Assembly: GCA_964546145.1 (NCBI GenBank)
Contig: CAZJIU010000057.1
Coordinates: forward strand, 1-14,473
Reading direction: 5' to 3'
DNA length: 14,473 nt
Source: CAZAKO01 sp964546145
GTDB taxonomy: Bacteria; Fidelibacterota; UBA2242
Shown: positions 1-7,100 of the stretch, piece by piece
How the letters are laid out: each line of letters begins with the position of its first letter
Position numbering within the stretch: the first letter of the stretch is position 1
The notes under the pieces: generated by a model
Told to the model about the DNA's origin: nothing
Database searches by the model: none
The model's input: the letters and a program-made list of their open reading frames with translations, nothing else
Program-made: the position numbers and the translations under genes

Positions 1-56
1 TTCGTGAAGGTGGACGCACTGTCGGTGCCGGTGTGGTAGTCGAAATCATCGAATAG
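1..56 (+). CDS. tuf: Elongation factor Tu, 3' end only (upstream tuf copy)
   Basis: Reading from base 3, the last 17 codons give REGGRTVGAGVVVEIIE and then a TAG stop at 54-56. This matches the conserved C-terminus of bacterial EF-Tu (family form REGGRTVGAGVV-x-I-I-E), part of beta-barrel domain 3, which contacts aminoacyl-tRNA. EF-Tu is the GTPase that delivers aminoacyl-tRNA to the ribosomal A site. The gene is cut by the window edge, so its start, GTPase domain and length cannot be judged. rpmG starts 17 nt downstream, which fits the common tuf-rpmG-trnW-secE-nusG order. A second tuf begins at 14430, so this genome has at least two copies, unless the window comes from a mis-joined assembly. 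Confidence 0.93.
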   Translation, partial: REGGRTVGAGVVVEIIE

Positions 57-73
57 TCATAAAAGGATAACCG

Positions 74-223
74 ATGCGCGAAATTATAACCTTGGAATGT
101 ACTGTTTGTAAACGCCGGAATTACACCACCGACAAGAATAAGAAACTGCATACATCGCGAGCGGAATATAAGAAGTACTGCCGCTGGTGTAAAACCCATA
201 CTCTGCATAAAGAAACGAGATAG
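74..223 (+). CDS. rpmG: 50S ribosomal protein L33, zinc-ribbon (C+) form
   Basis: This is a 49-residue basic protein starting MREIITLECTVCKRRNY and ending HKETR, of the usual L33 length. It carries two CxxC pairs, C9/C12 and C36/C39, which form the zinc ribbon of the C+ type of L33. L33 sits on the large subunit near the E site. The ATG at 74 follows an AAAAGGA ribosome binding site at about 61-67 with roughly normal spacing. The gene lies between the tuf end and tRNA-Trp, its standard place in this cluster. It is too short for many ORF callers, but codon by codon it reads open from ATG to TAG with clear family motifs. Many bacteria also carry a second, cysteine-free L33 paralogue for zinc limitation; none is in this window. 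Confidence 0.95.
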   Translation: MREIITLECTVCKRRNYTTDKNKKLHTSRAEYKKYCRWCKTHTLHKETR

Positions 224-233
224 ATGATACTAC

Positions 234-306
234 AGGTGAGTAGCTCAATTGGCAGAGCACTGGTCTCCAAAACCAGGGGTTGCGGGTTCAATTCCTGCCT
301 CACCTG
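234..306 (+). tRNA. trnW: tRNA-Trp, anticodon CCA
   Basis: The 73-nt cloverleaf can be folded by eye. The acceptor stem AGGTGAG (234-240) pairs fully with CTCACCT (299-305), with G306 as discriminator. The anticodon stem CTGGT (260-264) pairs with ACCAG (272-276), enclosing a 7-nt loop with anticodon CCA at 267-269. The T stem GCGGG (282-286) pairs with CCTGC (294-298), with one G-U pair, around a TTCAATT loop. CCA reads UGG, so the tRNA carries tryptophan. The 3' CCA is not encoded (bases 307-309 are CTA), so a CCA-adding enzyme is needed. It lies inside a same-strand mRNA unit, 10 nt after rpmG and 57 nt before secE, so the transcript probably needs RNase P and 3'-end cutting. Confidence 0.97.
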
Positions 307-363
307 CTATTTCTGCTGGAATGCATTGCTGCCCAAATCGTTAAGAAAGTAGGGAAAGAGAGC

Positions 364-546
364 ATGTTTAAGAAGATCCAGAAATTTATCGAAGATGTTA
401 TTTTTGAGATGAAGAAGGTATCCTGGCCAACCTGGCAGGAGCTGAAAGGCTCGACCATTGTGGTTTTAATTCTGTCACTAATCCTATCCGTTTTTCTGTT
501 CATTGTGGATTTAATCTTATCAAAACTTGTAAATGTAATACTATAG
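364..546 (+). CDS. secE: Preprotein translocase subunit SecE, short single-span form
   Basis: This 60-residue protein is the essential small subunit of the SecYEG channel in the cytoplasmic membrane, where it clamps and stabilises SecY. It has an amphipathic N-terminal helix (about residues 1-18), the conserved KKVSWPTWQEL hinge (17-27) and one hydrophobic membrane segment (about 31-53). This is the usual one-span SecE, unlike the three-span E. coli protein. An in-frame ATG at 280 would lengthen it, but that start lies inside the tRNA-Trp gene and adds non-conserved sequence. The ATG at 364 follows a purine-rich GGGAAAGAGAG stretch (about 352-362) and gives the canonical N-terminus. nusG follows almost immediately, as in most bacteria. 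Confidence 0.95.
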   Translation: MFKKIQKFIEDVIFEMKKVSWPTWQELKGSTIVVLILSLILSVFLFIVDLILSKLVNVIL

Positions 547-553
547 AGTGATC

Positions 554-1081
554 ATGGACTGGTATGTATTAAAATGTTATTCGGGTAAAGAGAAGAAAGT
601 TCGGGAGGCACTTCTGGTTGAAGCCGAACTTTCCGGTATGAAGGATATCATTCCCGAAGTATTAGTCCCCTCGGAAAACATTATGGAAATGCGTGAAGGG
701 AAAAAGCGGATCCGCAACAAGGTTTTTTTCCCGGGTTATGTGTTGGTGAAAATGGAGATAACCAAACAGTCACTGTACCTCGTCGAGAATATTCCCGGAG
801 TAATGTCATTTGTGGGTGCCAAAGGCAATCCCGTACCACTTACTCCGGAGGAAGTCAAACGGGTTTTAGGCGAGGTGGAAAAGAAAGATGGTCGGGAAGT
901 CATGGCCGTACCATTCAAAATGGGTGATCCGGTTAAGGTGATTGATGGTCCGTTTATTGATTTTAGAGGTACGGTACAGGAAATCAATGAAGATAAGCAA
1001 AAGTTAAAAGTGACGGTCAGCATTTTTGGCCGTCCGACACCGGTCGAGTTGGACTATTTACAGGTTGAATTGGAGAAGTAG
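554..1081 (+). CDS. nusG: Transcription termination/antitermination protein NusG
   Basis: NusG binds the RNA polymerase clamp, suppresses pausing, and links polymerase to Rho or to the ribosome through S10. The N-terminal NGN domain opens with DWYVLKCYSGKEKKV and contains FFPGYVLVKME, the conserved core strand. The C-terminal KOW domain covers about residues 121-175, with VIDGPFIDFRGTV as the KOW signature. The length (175 residues) is typical. Two starts are possible: GTG at 548, one base after the secE stop, would add Met-Ile; ATG at 554 gives the family-like MDWYVL. Neither has a strong Shine-Dalgarno site, so initiation probably relies on coupling to secE translation. I chose 554. The NGN domain lacks any large insertion. 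Confidence 0.96.
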   Translation: MDWYVLKCYSGKEKKVREALLVEAELSGMKDIIPEVLVPSENIMEMREGKKRIRNKVFFPGYVLVKMEITKQSLYLVENIPGVMSFVGAKGNPVPLTPEEVKRVLGEVEKKDGREVMAVPFKMGDPVKVIDGPFIDFRGTVQEINEDKQKLKVTVSIFGRPTPVELDYLQVELEK

Positions 1082-1089
1082 GTGATATT

Positions 1090-1515
1090 ATGGCCAAAAA
1101 AGTCGTCGCATTAATTAAACTACATATTGAAGCTGGAAAAGCCAATCCTTCGCCGCCGGTCGGACCTGCTCTCGGGCAACACAGTGTGAATATCGTCGAG
1201 TTTTGTAAGCAATTTAATGCCCGCACCCAGGATAAAATCGGCTATCTTATTCCGGTGGTGATAACGGTCTATTCCGATCGCTCTTTTACTTTTATAACTA
1301 AAACACCTCCAGCAGCGGTCTTAATTCAAAAAGCCCTTAAGCTGGAGAAAGGTTCCGGTGAACCTAATAAAAATAAAGTTGGTGTAATCACGCTTGAGCA
1401 GTTACGGCAAATTGCAATTGAAAAAATGCCTGATTTAAATGCTCACAGCGTTGAGCAGGCGATGAAGATGATCAGAGGAACAGCCCGTAGTATGGGCGTG
1501 ACGATCAAAGAATAG
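1090..1515 (+). CDS. rplK: 50S ribosomal protein L11
   Basis: L11 binds the GTPase-associated region of 23S rRNA at the base of the L12 stalk and moves during factor binding. The 141-residue length is exactly typical. The N-terminal domain has LHIEAGKANPSPPVGPALGQ, with the proline switch region (P22, P23, P26) that lies next to the thiostrepton site. The C-terminal rRNA-binding domain has KTPPAAVLIQKAL and ends with IRGTARSMGVTIKE. An AGGTGA ribosome binding site overlaps the nusG stop codon, 4 nt before the ATG, so translation is likely coupled to nusG. rplA follows after 13 nt. In E. coli, L1 represses L11-L1 by binding near this start; I see no convincing L1-site mimic here by eye. Confidence 0.98.
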   Translation: MAKKVVALIKLHIEAGKANPSPPVGPALGQHSVNIVEFCKQFNARTQDKIGYLIPVVITVYSDRSFTFITKTPPAAVLIQKALKLEKGSGEPNKNKVGVITLEQLRQIAIEKMPDLNAHSVEQAMKMIRGTARSMGVTIKE

Positions 1516-1528
1516 AGGATTCTGCGGT

Positions 1529-2215
1529 ATGAAAGTCTCGAAAAGAGTAGTCACAAACAATAAAAAAGTAGATCGAAAAAAAGAGTATTCCCTCGAAGAA
1601 GCGATTACCTTGTTAAAGAACGTCGAGGGAGCAAAGTTCGACGAAACTTTTGAAGCGCATGTCAATTTGGGAGTCGATCCACGACATTCCGAACAGAATA
1701 TCCGTGGTACAGTCTTGTATCCGTATGGAACCGGCCGGAGTGTGCGGGTCTTAGTGCTGACAAAATCCAAGCAGGATGAGGCTCTAAAAGCCGGCGCCGA
1801 TTATGTCGGTCTGGAAGAGTACATCGAAAAGATTCAGAATGGTTGGTCAGACGTGGATGTGATCGTTGCCACTCCCGATGTTATGGGGCAGGTCGGAAAA
1901 CTAGGTCGGGTGTTAGGACCTAAGGGGCTTATGCCCAATCCCAAAACGGGAACCGTAACCATGGAAGTTGCCAATGCCGTGAAAGAGGTTAAAAAAGGCC
2001 GAATTGAGATCCGGATTGATAAGAATGGCATCATTCATACTCCGGTAGGGAAGAAATCTTTTCCTAGTGAGAATTTGGCTGAGAATATCAGAACTTTGAT
2101 TGCAACCCTGATGCGGATGCGACCGACAATGGCCAAAGGAGTTTATTTTAAGAAGTTAACGTTAACGACAACCATGGGGCCTGGAGTGCGGGTAGATAAA
2201 AGCACGGTAATATAA
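1529..2215 (+). CDS. rplA: 50S ribosomal protein L1
   Basis: L1 forms the mobile stalk at the E site that helps eject deacylated tRNA, and in many bacteria it represses its own operon. The 228-residue length is normal. Family signatures include FDETFEAHVNLGVDPRHSEQ near the N-terminus, the domain II segment GQVGKLGRVLGPKGLMPNPK with GLMPNPKTG at residues 133-141, and C-terminal KGVYFKKLTLTTTMGPGVRV. The start ATG is 9 nt after a GAGGA box that follows the rplK stop. rplJ begins only 19 nt after the stop, so all four L11-L1-L10-L12 genes are probably one transcript. A perfect 12-bp palindrome (2155-2166) lies in its last codons. Confidence 0.98.
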   Translation: MKVSKRVVTNNKKVDRKKEYSLEEAITLLKNVEGAKFDETFEAHVNLGVDPRHSEQNIRGTVLYPYGTGRSVRVLVLTKSKQDEALKAGADYVGLEEYIEKIQNGWSDVDVIVATPDVMGQVGKLGRVLGPKGLMPNPKTGTVTMEVANAVKEVKKGRIEIRIDKNGIIHTPVGKKSFPSENLAENIRTLIATLMRMRPTMAKGVYFKKLTLTTTMGPGVRVDKSTVI

Positions 2216-2234
2216 AAGGATTTGGAGGGTTACC

Positions 2235-2753
2235 ATGCCAAACGAGAAAAAATTACAAACAGTTGAGCAGATTGCAGATCGGTTCCGAAGGGCTAAAGGA
2301 GTCTTTTTTACTAATTATAAGGGCATGACGGTTGAACAGATCAATAGCCTGCGCCGCGAGCTCTATTCAGCTAAAGTTGATTATAAAGTAGCCAAAAAAA
2401 CTTTATCTAAAATAGCCTGTGAACAAGCAGGATATCCATCCATCGAGCTGATTGTCGCAGGTCAGATGGGAATTGCTTTTGGATATGATGATCCCATCGT
2501 ACCGGGTAAAATTTTATCTGAGTTTATTAAGAAGAATAAACTGGAGAATCTGAGTATTACCGGCTGTATTCTTGAACGGCAGGTATATCCGGCCACCCAG
2601 GTTGATGCGATTATCAATTTACCATCGCGAAACGAATTGATTGCCAAACTTGCTGGTACTCTCGCTGCTCCCATGAGTAAGCTTGTTTGTACCTTGCGAA
2701 CTTCGCTAAGTCAATTGGCTTGCCTGCTGAAGTCACTAAGTGGAAAGAAATAG
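2235..2753 (+). CDS. rplJ: 50S ribosomal protein L10 (stalk base)
   Basis: L10 anchors L7/L12 dimers to the large subunit through its C-terminal helix and binds 23S rRNA beside L11 through its N-terminal domain. The 172-residue protein shows the L10 signature: FTNYKGMTVEQINSLRRELY, then VDYKVAKKTL, then GQMGIAFGYDDPI. The C-terminal stretch (about residues 138-172, LAAPMSKLVCTLRTSLSQLA and on) is the amphipathic L12-binding helix, ending in a basic GKK tail. A strong GGAGGG site (2224-2229) sits 5 nt before the ATG. In many bacteria L10-L12 represses translation from an RNA leader upstream of rplJ. Here only 19 nt separate it from rplA, so any such leader would have to lie within rplA. Confidence 0.97.
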   Translation: MPNEKKLQTVEQIADRFRRAKGVFFTNYKGMTVEQINSLRRELYSAKVDYKVAKKTLSKIACEQAGYPSIELIVAGQMGIAFGYDDPIVPGKILSEFIKKNKLENLSITGCILERQVYPATQVDAIINLPSRNELIAKLAGTLAAPMSKLVCTLRTSLSQLACLLKSLSGKK

Positions 2754-2790
2754 TTAATAAATGTTTGCAATAAAAGGAGGAAAATAAGTC

Positions 2791-3177
2791 ATGGCAGACA
2801 TAACGAGGGCAGATGTTCTTGCATATCTGGAAAAGGCAAATATGCTGGAAATTTCGGAGTTGATTAAGGAGATCGAAACCAAATTTGATGTGAAAGCCGC
2901 CGCTGCTGTTCCGTTGGCAGCTGCCAGTGCCGGGGCGGTTGCTGAAGCGCCGGTAGAGGAAGAAAAGACCGAATTTGATGTTGTTCTGAAAGATATCGGT
3001 CCTCAGAAGATTAATGTCATTAAAGTAGTCAGGTCAGCTACCAATCTGGGATTAAAAGAGGCTAAAGACCTTGTCGAAGCTGCGCCTAGTACGGTCAAAG
3101 AAGGAATCTCGAAGGAAGACGCGGAGAGTCTGAAAAAGCAGTTGGAAGAAGCCGGCGCGAAGGTTGAAATTAAATAA
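2791..3177 (+). CDS. rplL: 50S ribosomal protein L7/L12
   Basis: This is the multicopy stalk protein that recruits and stimulates translation GTPases such as the EF-Tu and EF-G encoded in the same window. The 128 residues divide clearly. An N-terminal dimerisation and L10-binding helix pair spans about 1-33. An Ala-rich flexible hinge covers about 35-57 (KAAAAVPLAAASAGAVAEAP). The globular C-terminal domain covers 61-128, with KINVIKVVR (73-81) and GLKEAKDLVE (87-96), the factor-contacting face. A strong AAAGGAGG site at 2773-2780 precedes the ATG by 10 nt, a little long. A strong independent site suits a protein needed in several copies per ribosome. The 107-nt gap after it is the longest in the window. 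Confidence 0.98.
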   Translation: MADITRADVLAYLEKANMLEISELIKEIETKFDVKAAAAVPLAAASAGAVAEAPVEEEKTEFDVVLKDIGPQKINVIKVVRSATNLGLKEAKDLVEAAPSTVKEGISKEDAESLKKQLEEAGAKVEIK

Positions 3178-3236
3178 CCTGTATCCGTGCGGATTCAGCA
3201 TAGTTTTAAATGATAGCGCCCTTCAAACTGAGTTAT

Positions 3237-3258
3237 TGTTCCCCGATTATGGGGAATA
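3237..3258 (+). promoter_or_regulatory. Stem-loop in the rplL-rpoB gap (attenuator or processing site candidate)
   Basis: TTCCCC (3239-3244) pairs with GGGGAA (3251-3256) around a 6-nt GATTAT loop. A G-U pair (3238/3257) and a U-A pair (3237/3258) can extend it to eight pairs. It is followed by TCAAAATG rather than a run of U, so it does not look like a strong intrinsic terminator. It ends 12 nt before the rpoB ribosome binding site. In E. coli the rplL-rpoB gap holds a partial attenuator and an RNase III cut site that set ribosomal-protein to polymerase ratios. A similar role here is inference from position only. The stem is seen directly; its function is not. Confidence 0.5.
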
Positions 3259-3270
3259 TCAAAATGTAAC

Positions 3271-3279
3271 AAGGAGGAG
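3271..3279 (+). promoter_or_regulatory. Strong ribosome binding site that fixes the rpoB TTG start
   Basis: AAGGAGGAG lies 5 nt before a TTG codon at 3285. This near-perfect Shine-Dalgarno match with optimal spacing is the main reason to accept TTG as the rpoB start. The next in-frame ATG, at codon 22, would remove conserved N-terminal RpoB sequence. Confidence 0.88.
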
Positions 3280-3284
3280 TACTT

Positions 3285-6200
3285 TTGAGTAATACCTCTA
3301 CTTATATCAAGCGAAAATCCTTTGCTAAAATACCTCCCGTTCAAAGCATGCCGGACTTACTGGCTGTGCAGCTGGAATCGTTTGAAGATTTTTTACAGGA
3401 GACTGTGTCACCTACCGAACGGACCAACAAGGGGCTTGAATCGGCATTCCGGAATATTTTTCCGGTCGAGGATTCACACGGTAATTATATTCTGGAATAT
3501 AAGTACTATACCATTGGAGAACCCCGTTACAGGATTAAGGAATGTCTGGAACGCGGGGTCAGTTATACCGTGCCGTTGAAAGTTCGCCTGATTTTGCATA
3601 TCAGTGAAGAAGGTCCGGAGAAAGGCAACTACTCAGCCGGCATCGAGCAGGATATTTTTTTCGGCAACATTCCATATATGACACCCAGGGGTACCTTTAT
3701 CGTCAATGGAGCCGAGCGAGTTGTGGTAAGTCAGCTGCAGCGCTCACCCGGTGTTTTCTTCGATGAGGGGGTCCATACTAACGGGATGAAAATCTACACT
3801 GCGCGGGTAATCCCGTTCAGGGGATCATGGGTGGACTTTGTGATTGATACGCGCGATGTCATGAGTGCAATAATTGATCGCCGCCGGAAATTTCCTGCCA
3901 CGATTCTATTGCGCGCCTTTGGTTTTTCTACTAACGATGATATCCTGAAGCTATTTGGGATTGGTGATCGGATCGAGATTAAAAAAAATCCCGATCAGGC
4001 TTTGGATAAAATACTGGCCGAGAGTATCGTTGATCCCGAAACCGGTGAAGTTCTCCTGACCATCAAGGGGAAAACCGAGATTGATAAAGATATCATCAAG
4101 TTATGTAAAGATCACAAGATTGAATCGCTATTAATTTTTACCACAAATGATGATGTTGAAAGCTCGATTTTCCTGAACACTTTCCGCAAAGATTCCTCGA
4201 CCTATGATGAAGAATCAGCACTCTATTATTTATACCGTACTTTACGAGCTGGTGAACCACCTAATCTGGAGACGGCTAAAAAGTTCGTCGAGCGCTTGTT
4301 CTTCAGCCCGAAAAAATACGATCTGGGACAAGTCGGCCGCTATCGGATCAATAAGAAATTCAATCTCAATGTGCCCCTGGATAATACGGTATTGACCAAA
4401 GAAGATATTGTCGAAATCATGCGCCATATTGTTCAGATGAAGAAGGGGTTGTTGGGACCGGATGATATTGACCACCTGGGAAACCGCCGGGTGCGTACGG
4501 TTGGTGAGCAATTGGCTAACCAATTTAATCTGGCGCTTACCCGAATGGCGCGGACGATTAAGGAACGGATGAACTTGCGTGAATCCGAAAATTTGACACC
4601 TCAGGATTTAGTCAATTCCAGAATTATTACTTCTGTCGTGAATTCCTTTTTTGGGACCAGTCAGCTATCCCAATTCATGGATCAGACAAATCCGCTGGCT
4701 GAAATTACTCACAAACGGCGGGTTTCGGCGCTGGGACCGGGCGGACTGACCCGCGAAAGAGCGGGATTTGAGGTCCGCGATGTCCATTATACTCATTATG
4801 GCCGGCTCTGTCCAATTGAAACGCCGGAAGGTCCGAATATCGGTTTAATCTCATCTCTTTCAACCTATGCCTATGTCAACCACCTGGGTTTTGTCGAAAC
4901 TCCTTATCGGGTGGTGAAGATGAATAATAACCTACCAACTGTTACCAATCAGGTTGAATTTTTATCTGCTGATGATGAAGATCGGGTTTTAATTGCCCAG
5001 GCAAATGCCCCGCTGAATGAAAAAGGTCAATTTCTGCACTCCCGGATCAGAGCCCGGATTCGGGGTGAATTTCCAATGGCGGAGCCCCGGGAATTAAAAT
5101 ACATGGACCTTTCGCCAAGTCAGATTGTCTCTATCTCAGCGGCTTTAATACCTTTCCTGGAACATGATGATGCGAACCGGGCGTTGATGGGCTCTAATAT
5201 GCAACGCCAATCGGTACCACTTTTAAAGCCGGAAATACCAATCGTAGGGACTGGTCTGGAGCAGGTTGTTGCCCGAGATTCAAAAACCACGATTATATCG
5301 TCTATTAGCGGAGTGGTCGAAGAGGTTTGTGCAGATTACGTCATTATTAATTCCGAATCAAGGAATCCCTATTTACTGGATGATACCAGAGAGCGGATCA
5401 AAATCGAATTCGCCAAATTCCAGCGTACTAATCAGGATACTTCGATCAATCAGCGACCAATTGTCAGAAAAGGCGACAAGATCAAAAAAGGCGATGTTAT
5501 TGCTGATGGTTGTGCAACCGATAAGGGTGAACTGGCGTTAGGACATAACGTGCTGGTTGCCTTTATGCCCTGGCGGGGATATAATTTTGAAGACGCCATT
5601 GTTGTAAGTGACAGACTGGTACGCGATGACACATTTACTTCTGTCCATATTAAGGAATTTGAGCTGGAAGTACGCGATACGAAAAGGGGTAATGAGGAGT
5701 TAACCCGGGAGATTCCGAATGTTAGTGAAGATACTACCAAAAATCTGGATGCGAATGGAATCATTCGCATTGGAGCGGAAGTCGAGCCTAACGATATTCT
5801 AATCGGAAAAGTGACTCCCAAAGGTGAAACCGATCCGACACCCGAAGAGAAACTACTGCGCGCTATTTTTGGTGAAAAAGCCAGCGATGTCAAAGATGCC
5901 TCGAAAAGAACCGATTCCGGTGTCCGGGGTGTGGCTGTGGATACGAAGTTATTTCAGCGTAAAGGCAAAGCCAGCCGGGCAGAAGAAAAACATCGGATTG
6001 ATGAGGAGACCAATAAAAGTATTAATCGCCATCAGGTACTGCGCGCGCGCCGGAATGCGCTCCTAAAGAAACTGCTCCTTGGTCGCACCTCACGGACAAT
6101 TAAGGATATCCTTGGCACTGATACAGTTCTGCGGCCAGGGACTAAATTCACTGAGAAGGTTCTCGACACTCTCGATTTCGACCATCTCAATCTGGAGGAA

Positions 6201-7064
6201 ACCTGGACCAATGATGAGACGGTGAATAAAATAATTGAGGACATCTTCAAAGACTATAACATCATGTCCCAGCGAATTGACGAAGATCTGGAGCGGGAAA
6301 TATACAAAATTAAAGTAGGTGATGACCTGCAGCCGGGAGTACTCCAGCTGGCCAAAGTTTACATTGCCAATAAACGCAAATTACAGGTTGGTGATAAAAT
6401 GGCTGGTCGGCATGGTAATAAGGGTGTGGTTTCGATTATTGTTCCCGAAGAAGACATGCCCTTTTTGGAAGATGGAACCCCTGTTGATATTGTGCTGAAT
6501 CCGCTGGGTGTTCCCTCCCGGATGAATCTCGGTCAGCTTTACGAAACCATGTTAGGCTGGGCTGGTAAAAAATTGGGCGTCTACTATGAGACGCCGGTTT
6601 TCGATGGTGCCAATGCTGAAGAGGTCAGCGCCGAACTGAAAAAGGCTAATTTACCTGAAAGTGGTAAGATAACTCTTTATGACGGAATGACCGGTGAACC
6701 CTTTGAAAATCAGGTATCGGCTGGCTTTATCTACATGATGAAGCTGTCACACCTGGTTGAGGATAAAATGCACGCTCGTTCCACCGGACCCTACTCGCTG
6801 GTTACTCAGCAGCCGCTGGGAGGTAAAGCCCAGTTCGGCGGACAGCGCTTTGGTGAAATGGAAGTATGGGCGCTGGAAGCCTATGGAGCAGCCTATACTC
6901 TGCAGGAAATTCTGACTGTCAAATCGGATGACGTTGATGGTCGTTCAAAAGTTTATAATGCCATTGTTAAGGGTGAAAATTTCTCTGATTTCGGAGTGCC
7001 TGAGTCCTTCAATGTGCTGCTTAAAGAACTGCAGGGACTCTGCATTGAAATGGATATAAATTAA
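3285..7064 (+). CDS. rpoB: DNA-directed RNA polymerase subunit beta
   Basis: This 1,259-residue protein forms one pincer of the polymerase and much of the active centre. It starts at TTG, supported by AAGGAGGAG 5 nt upstream and by the conserved N-terminal KRKSFAKIP-x-VQ-x-MPDLLAVQ region. The rifampicin pocket covers about 455-483: GTSQLSQFMDQTNPLAEITH with D466, H476, S481 and L483 matching E. coli D516, H526, S531 and L533. RLCPIETPEGPNIGLISSL follows. KMAGRHGNKG (1038-1047) is the active-site lysine region that binds RNA. A helical insertion of about 100 residues just before it corresponds to the Gram-negative lineage insert (beta-i9 type). The C-terminus has FGGQRFGEMEVWALEAYGAA, which clamps onto beta-prime. 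Its length is below the 1,342 of E. coli and near FCB-type enzymes. No frameshift is seen. rpoC follows after 36 nt. Confidence 0.98.
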   Translation: MSNTSTYIKRKSFAKIPPVQSMPDLLAVQLESFEDFLQETVSPTERTNKGLESAFRNIFPVEDSHGNYILEYKYYTIGEPRYRIKECLERGVSYTVPLKVRLILHISEEGPEKGNYSAGIEQDIFFGNIPYMTPRGTFIVNGAERVVVSQLQRSPGVFFDEGVHTNGMKIYTARVIPFRGSWVDFVIDTRDVMSAIIDRRRKFPATILLRAFGFSTNDDILKLFGIGDRIEIKKNPDQALDKILAESIVDPETGEVLLTIKGKTEIDKDIIKLCKDHKIESLLIFTTNDDVESSIFLNTFRKDSSTYDEESALYYLYRTLRAGEPPNLETAKKFVERLFFSPKKYDLGQVGRYRINKKFNLNVPLDNTVLTKEDIVEIMRHIVQMKKGLLGPDDIDHLGNRRVRTVGEQLANQFNLALTRMARTIKERMNLRESENLTPQDLVNSRIITSVVNSFFGTSQLSQFMDQTNPLAEITHKRRVSALGPGGLTRERAGFEVRDVHYTHYGRLCPIETPEGPNIGLISSLSTYAYVNHLGFVETPYRVVKMNNNLPTVTNQVEFLSADDEDRVLIAQANAPLNEKGQFLHSRIRARIRGEFPMAEPRELKYMDLSPSQIVSISAALIPFLEHDDANRALMGSNMQRQSVPLLKPEIPIVGTGLEQVVARDSKTTIISSISGVVEEVCADYVIINSESRNPYLLDDTRERIKIEFAKFQRTNQDTSINQRPIVRKGDKIKKGDVIADGCATDKGELALGHNVLVAFMPWRGYNFEDAIVVSDRLVRDDTFTSVHIKEFELEVRDTKRGNEELTREIPNVSEDTTKNLDANGIIRIGAEVEPNDILIGKVTPKGETDPTPEEKLLRAIFGEKASDVKDASKRTDSGVRGVAVDTKLFQRKGKASRAEEKHRIDEETNKSINRHQVLRARRNALLKKLLLGRTSRTIKDILGTDTVLRPGTKFTEKVLDTLDFDHLNLEETWTNDETVNKIIEDIFKDYNIMSQRIDEDLEREIYKIKVGDDLQPGVLQLAKVYIANKRKLQVGDKMAGRHGNKGVVSIIVPEEDMPFLEDGTPVDIVLNPLGVPSRMNLGQLYETMLGWAGKKLGVYYETPVFDGANAEEVSAELKKANLPESGKITLYDGMTGEPFENQVSAGFIYMMKLSHLVEDKMHARSTGPYSLVTQQPLGGKAQFGGQRFGEMEVWALEAYGAAYTLQEILTVKSDDVDGRSKVYNAIVKGENFSDFGVPESFNVLLKELQGLCIEMDIN

Positions 7065-7100
7065 TCCTGAAGCAAGGGAATGGAGGATTAAATCTAAAAG

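Noticed and set aside
280..363. N-terminal extension of secE from an ATG at 280
   Set aside because: The extension would be translated from within the tRNA-Trp gene and has no conservation with SecE; the ATG at 364 gives the canonical protein.
723..729. Run of seven T in nusG as a possible slippage site
   Set aside because: The frame continues through conserved FFPGYVLV with no alternative product; similar runs (A8 in rpoB at 3981-3988) are also in intact frames.
3183..3194. Small inverted repeat ATCCG-TG-CGGAT just after rplL
   Set aside because: The loop would be 2-4 nt and the stem 4-5 pairs with no U-run; too short to call a terminator or operator.
3239..3262. Intrinsic terminator between rplL and rpoB
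   Set aside because: The stem is real but is followed by TCAAAATG, not a U-run, so strong Rho-independent termination is unlikely; kept only as a possible attenuator or processing site.
5450..5893. 147-codon open frame on the minus strand inside rpoB
   Set aside because: It lies wholly antisense to conserved beta-subunit sequence, has Ser/Arg/Leu-rich low-information composition and matches no family I know; it is a shadow of the coding strand.
6043..6052. GCGCGCGC run in rpoB as a Z-DNA or repeat element
   Set aside because: It is very short and explained by alanine and arginine codons in the helical insertion.
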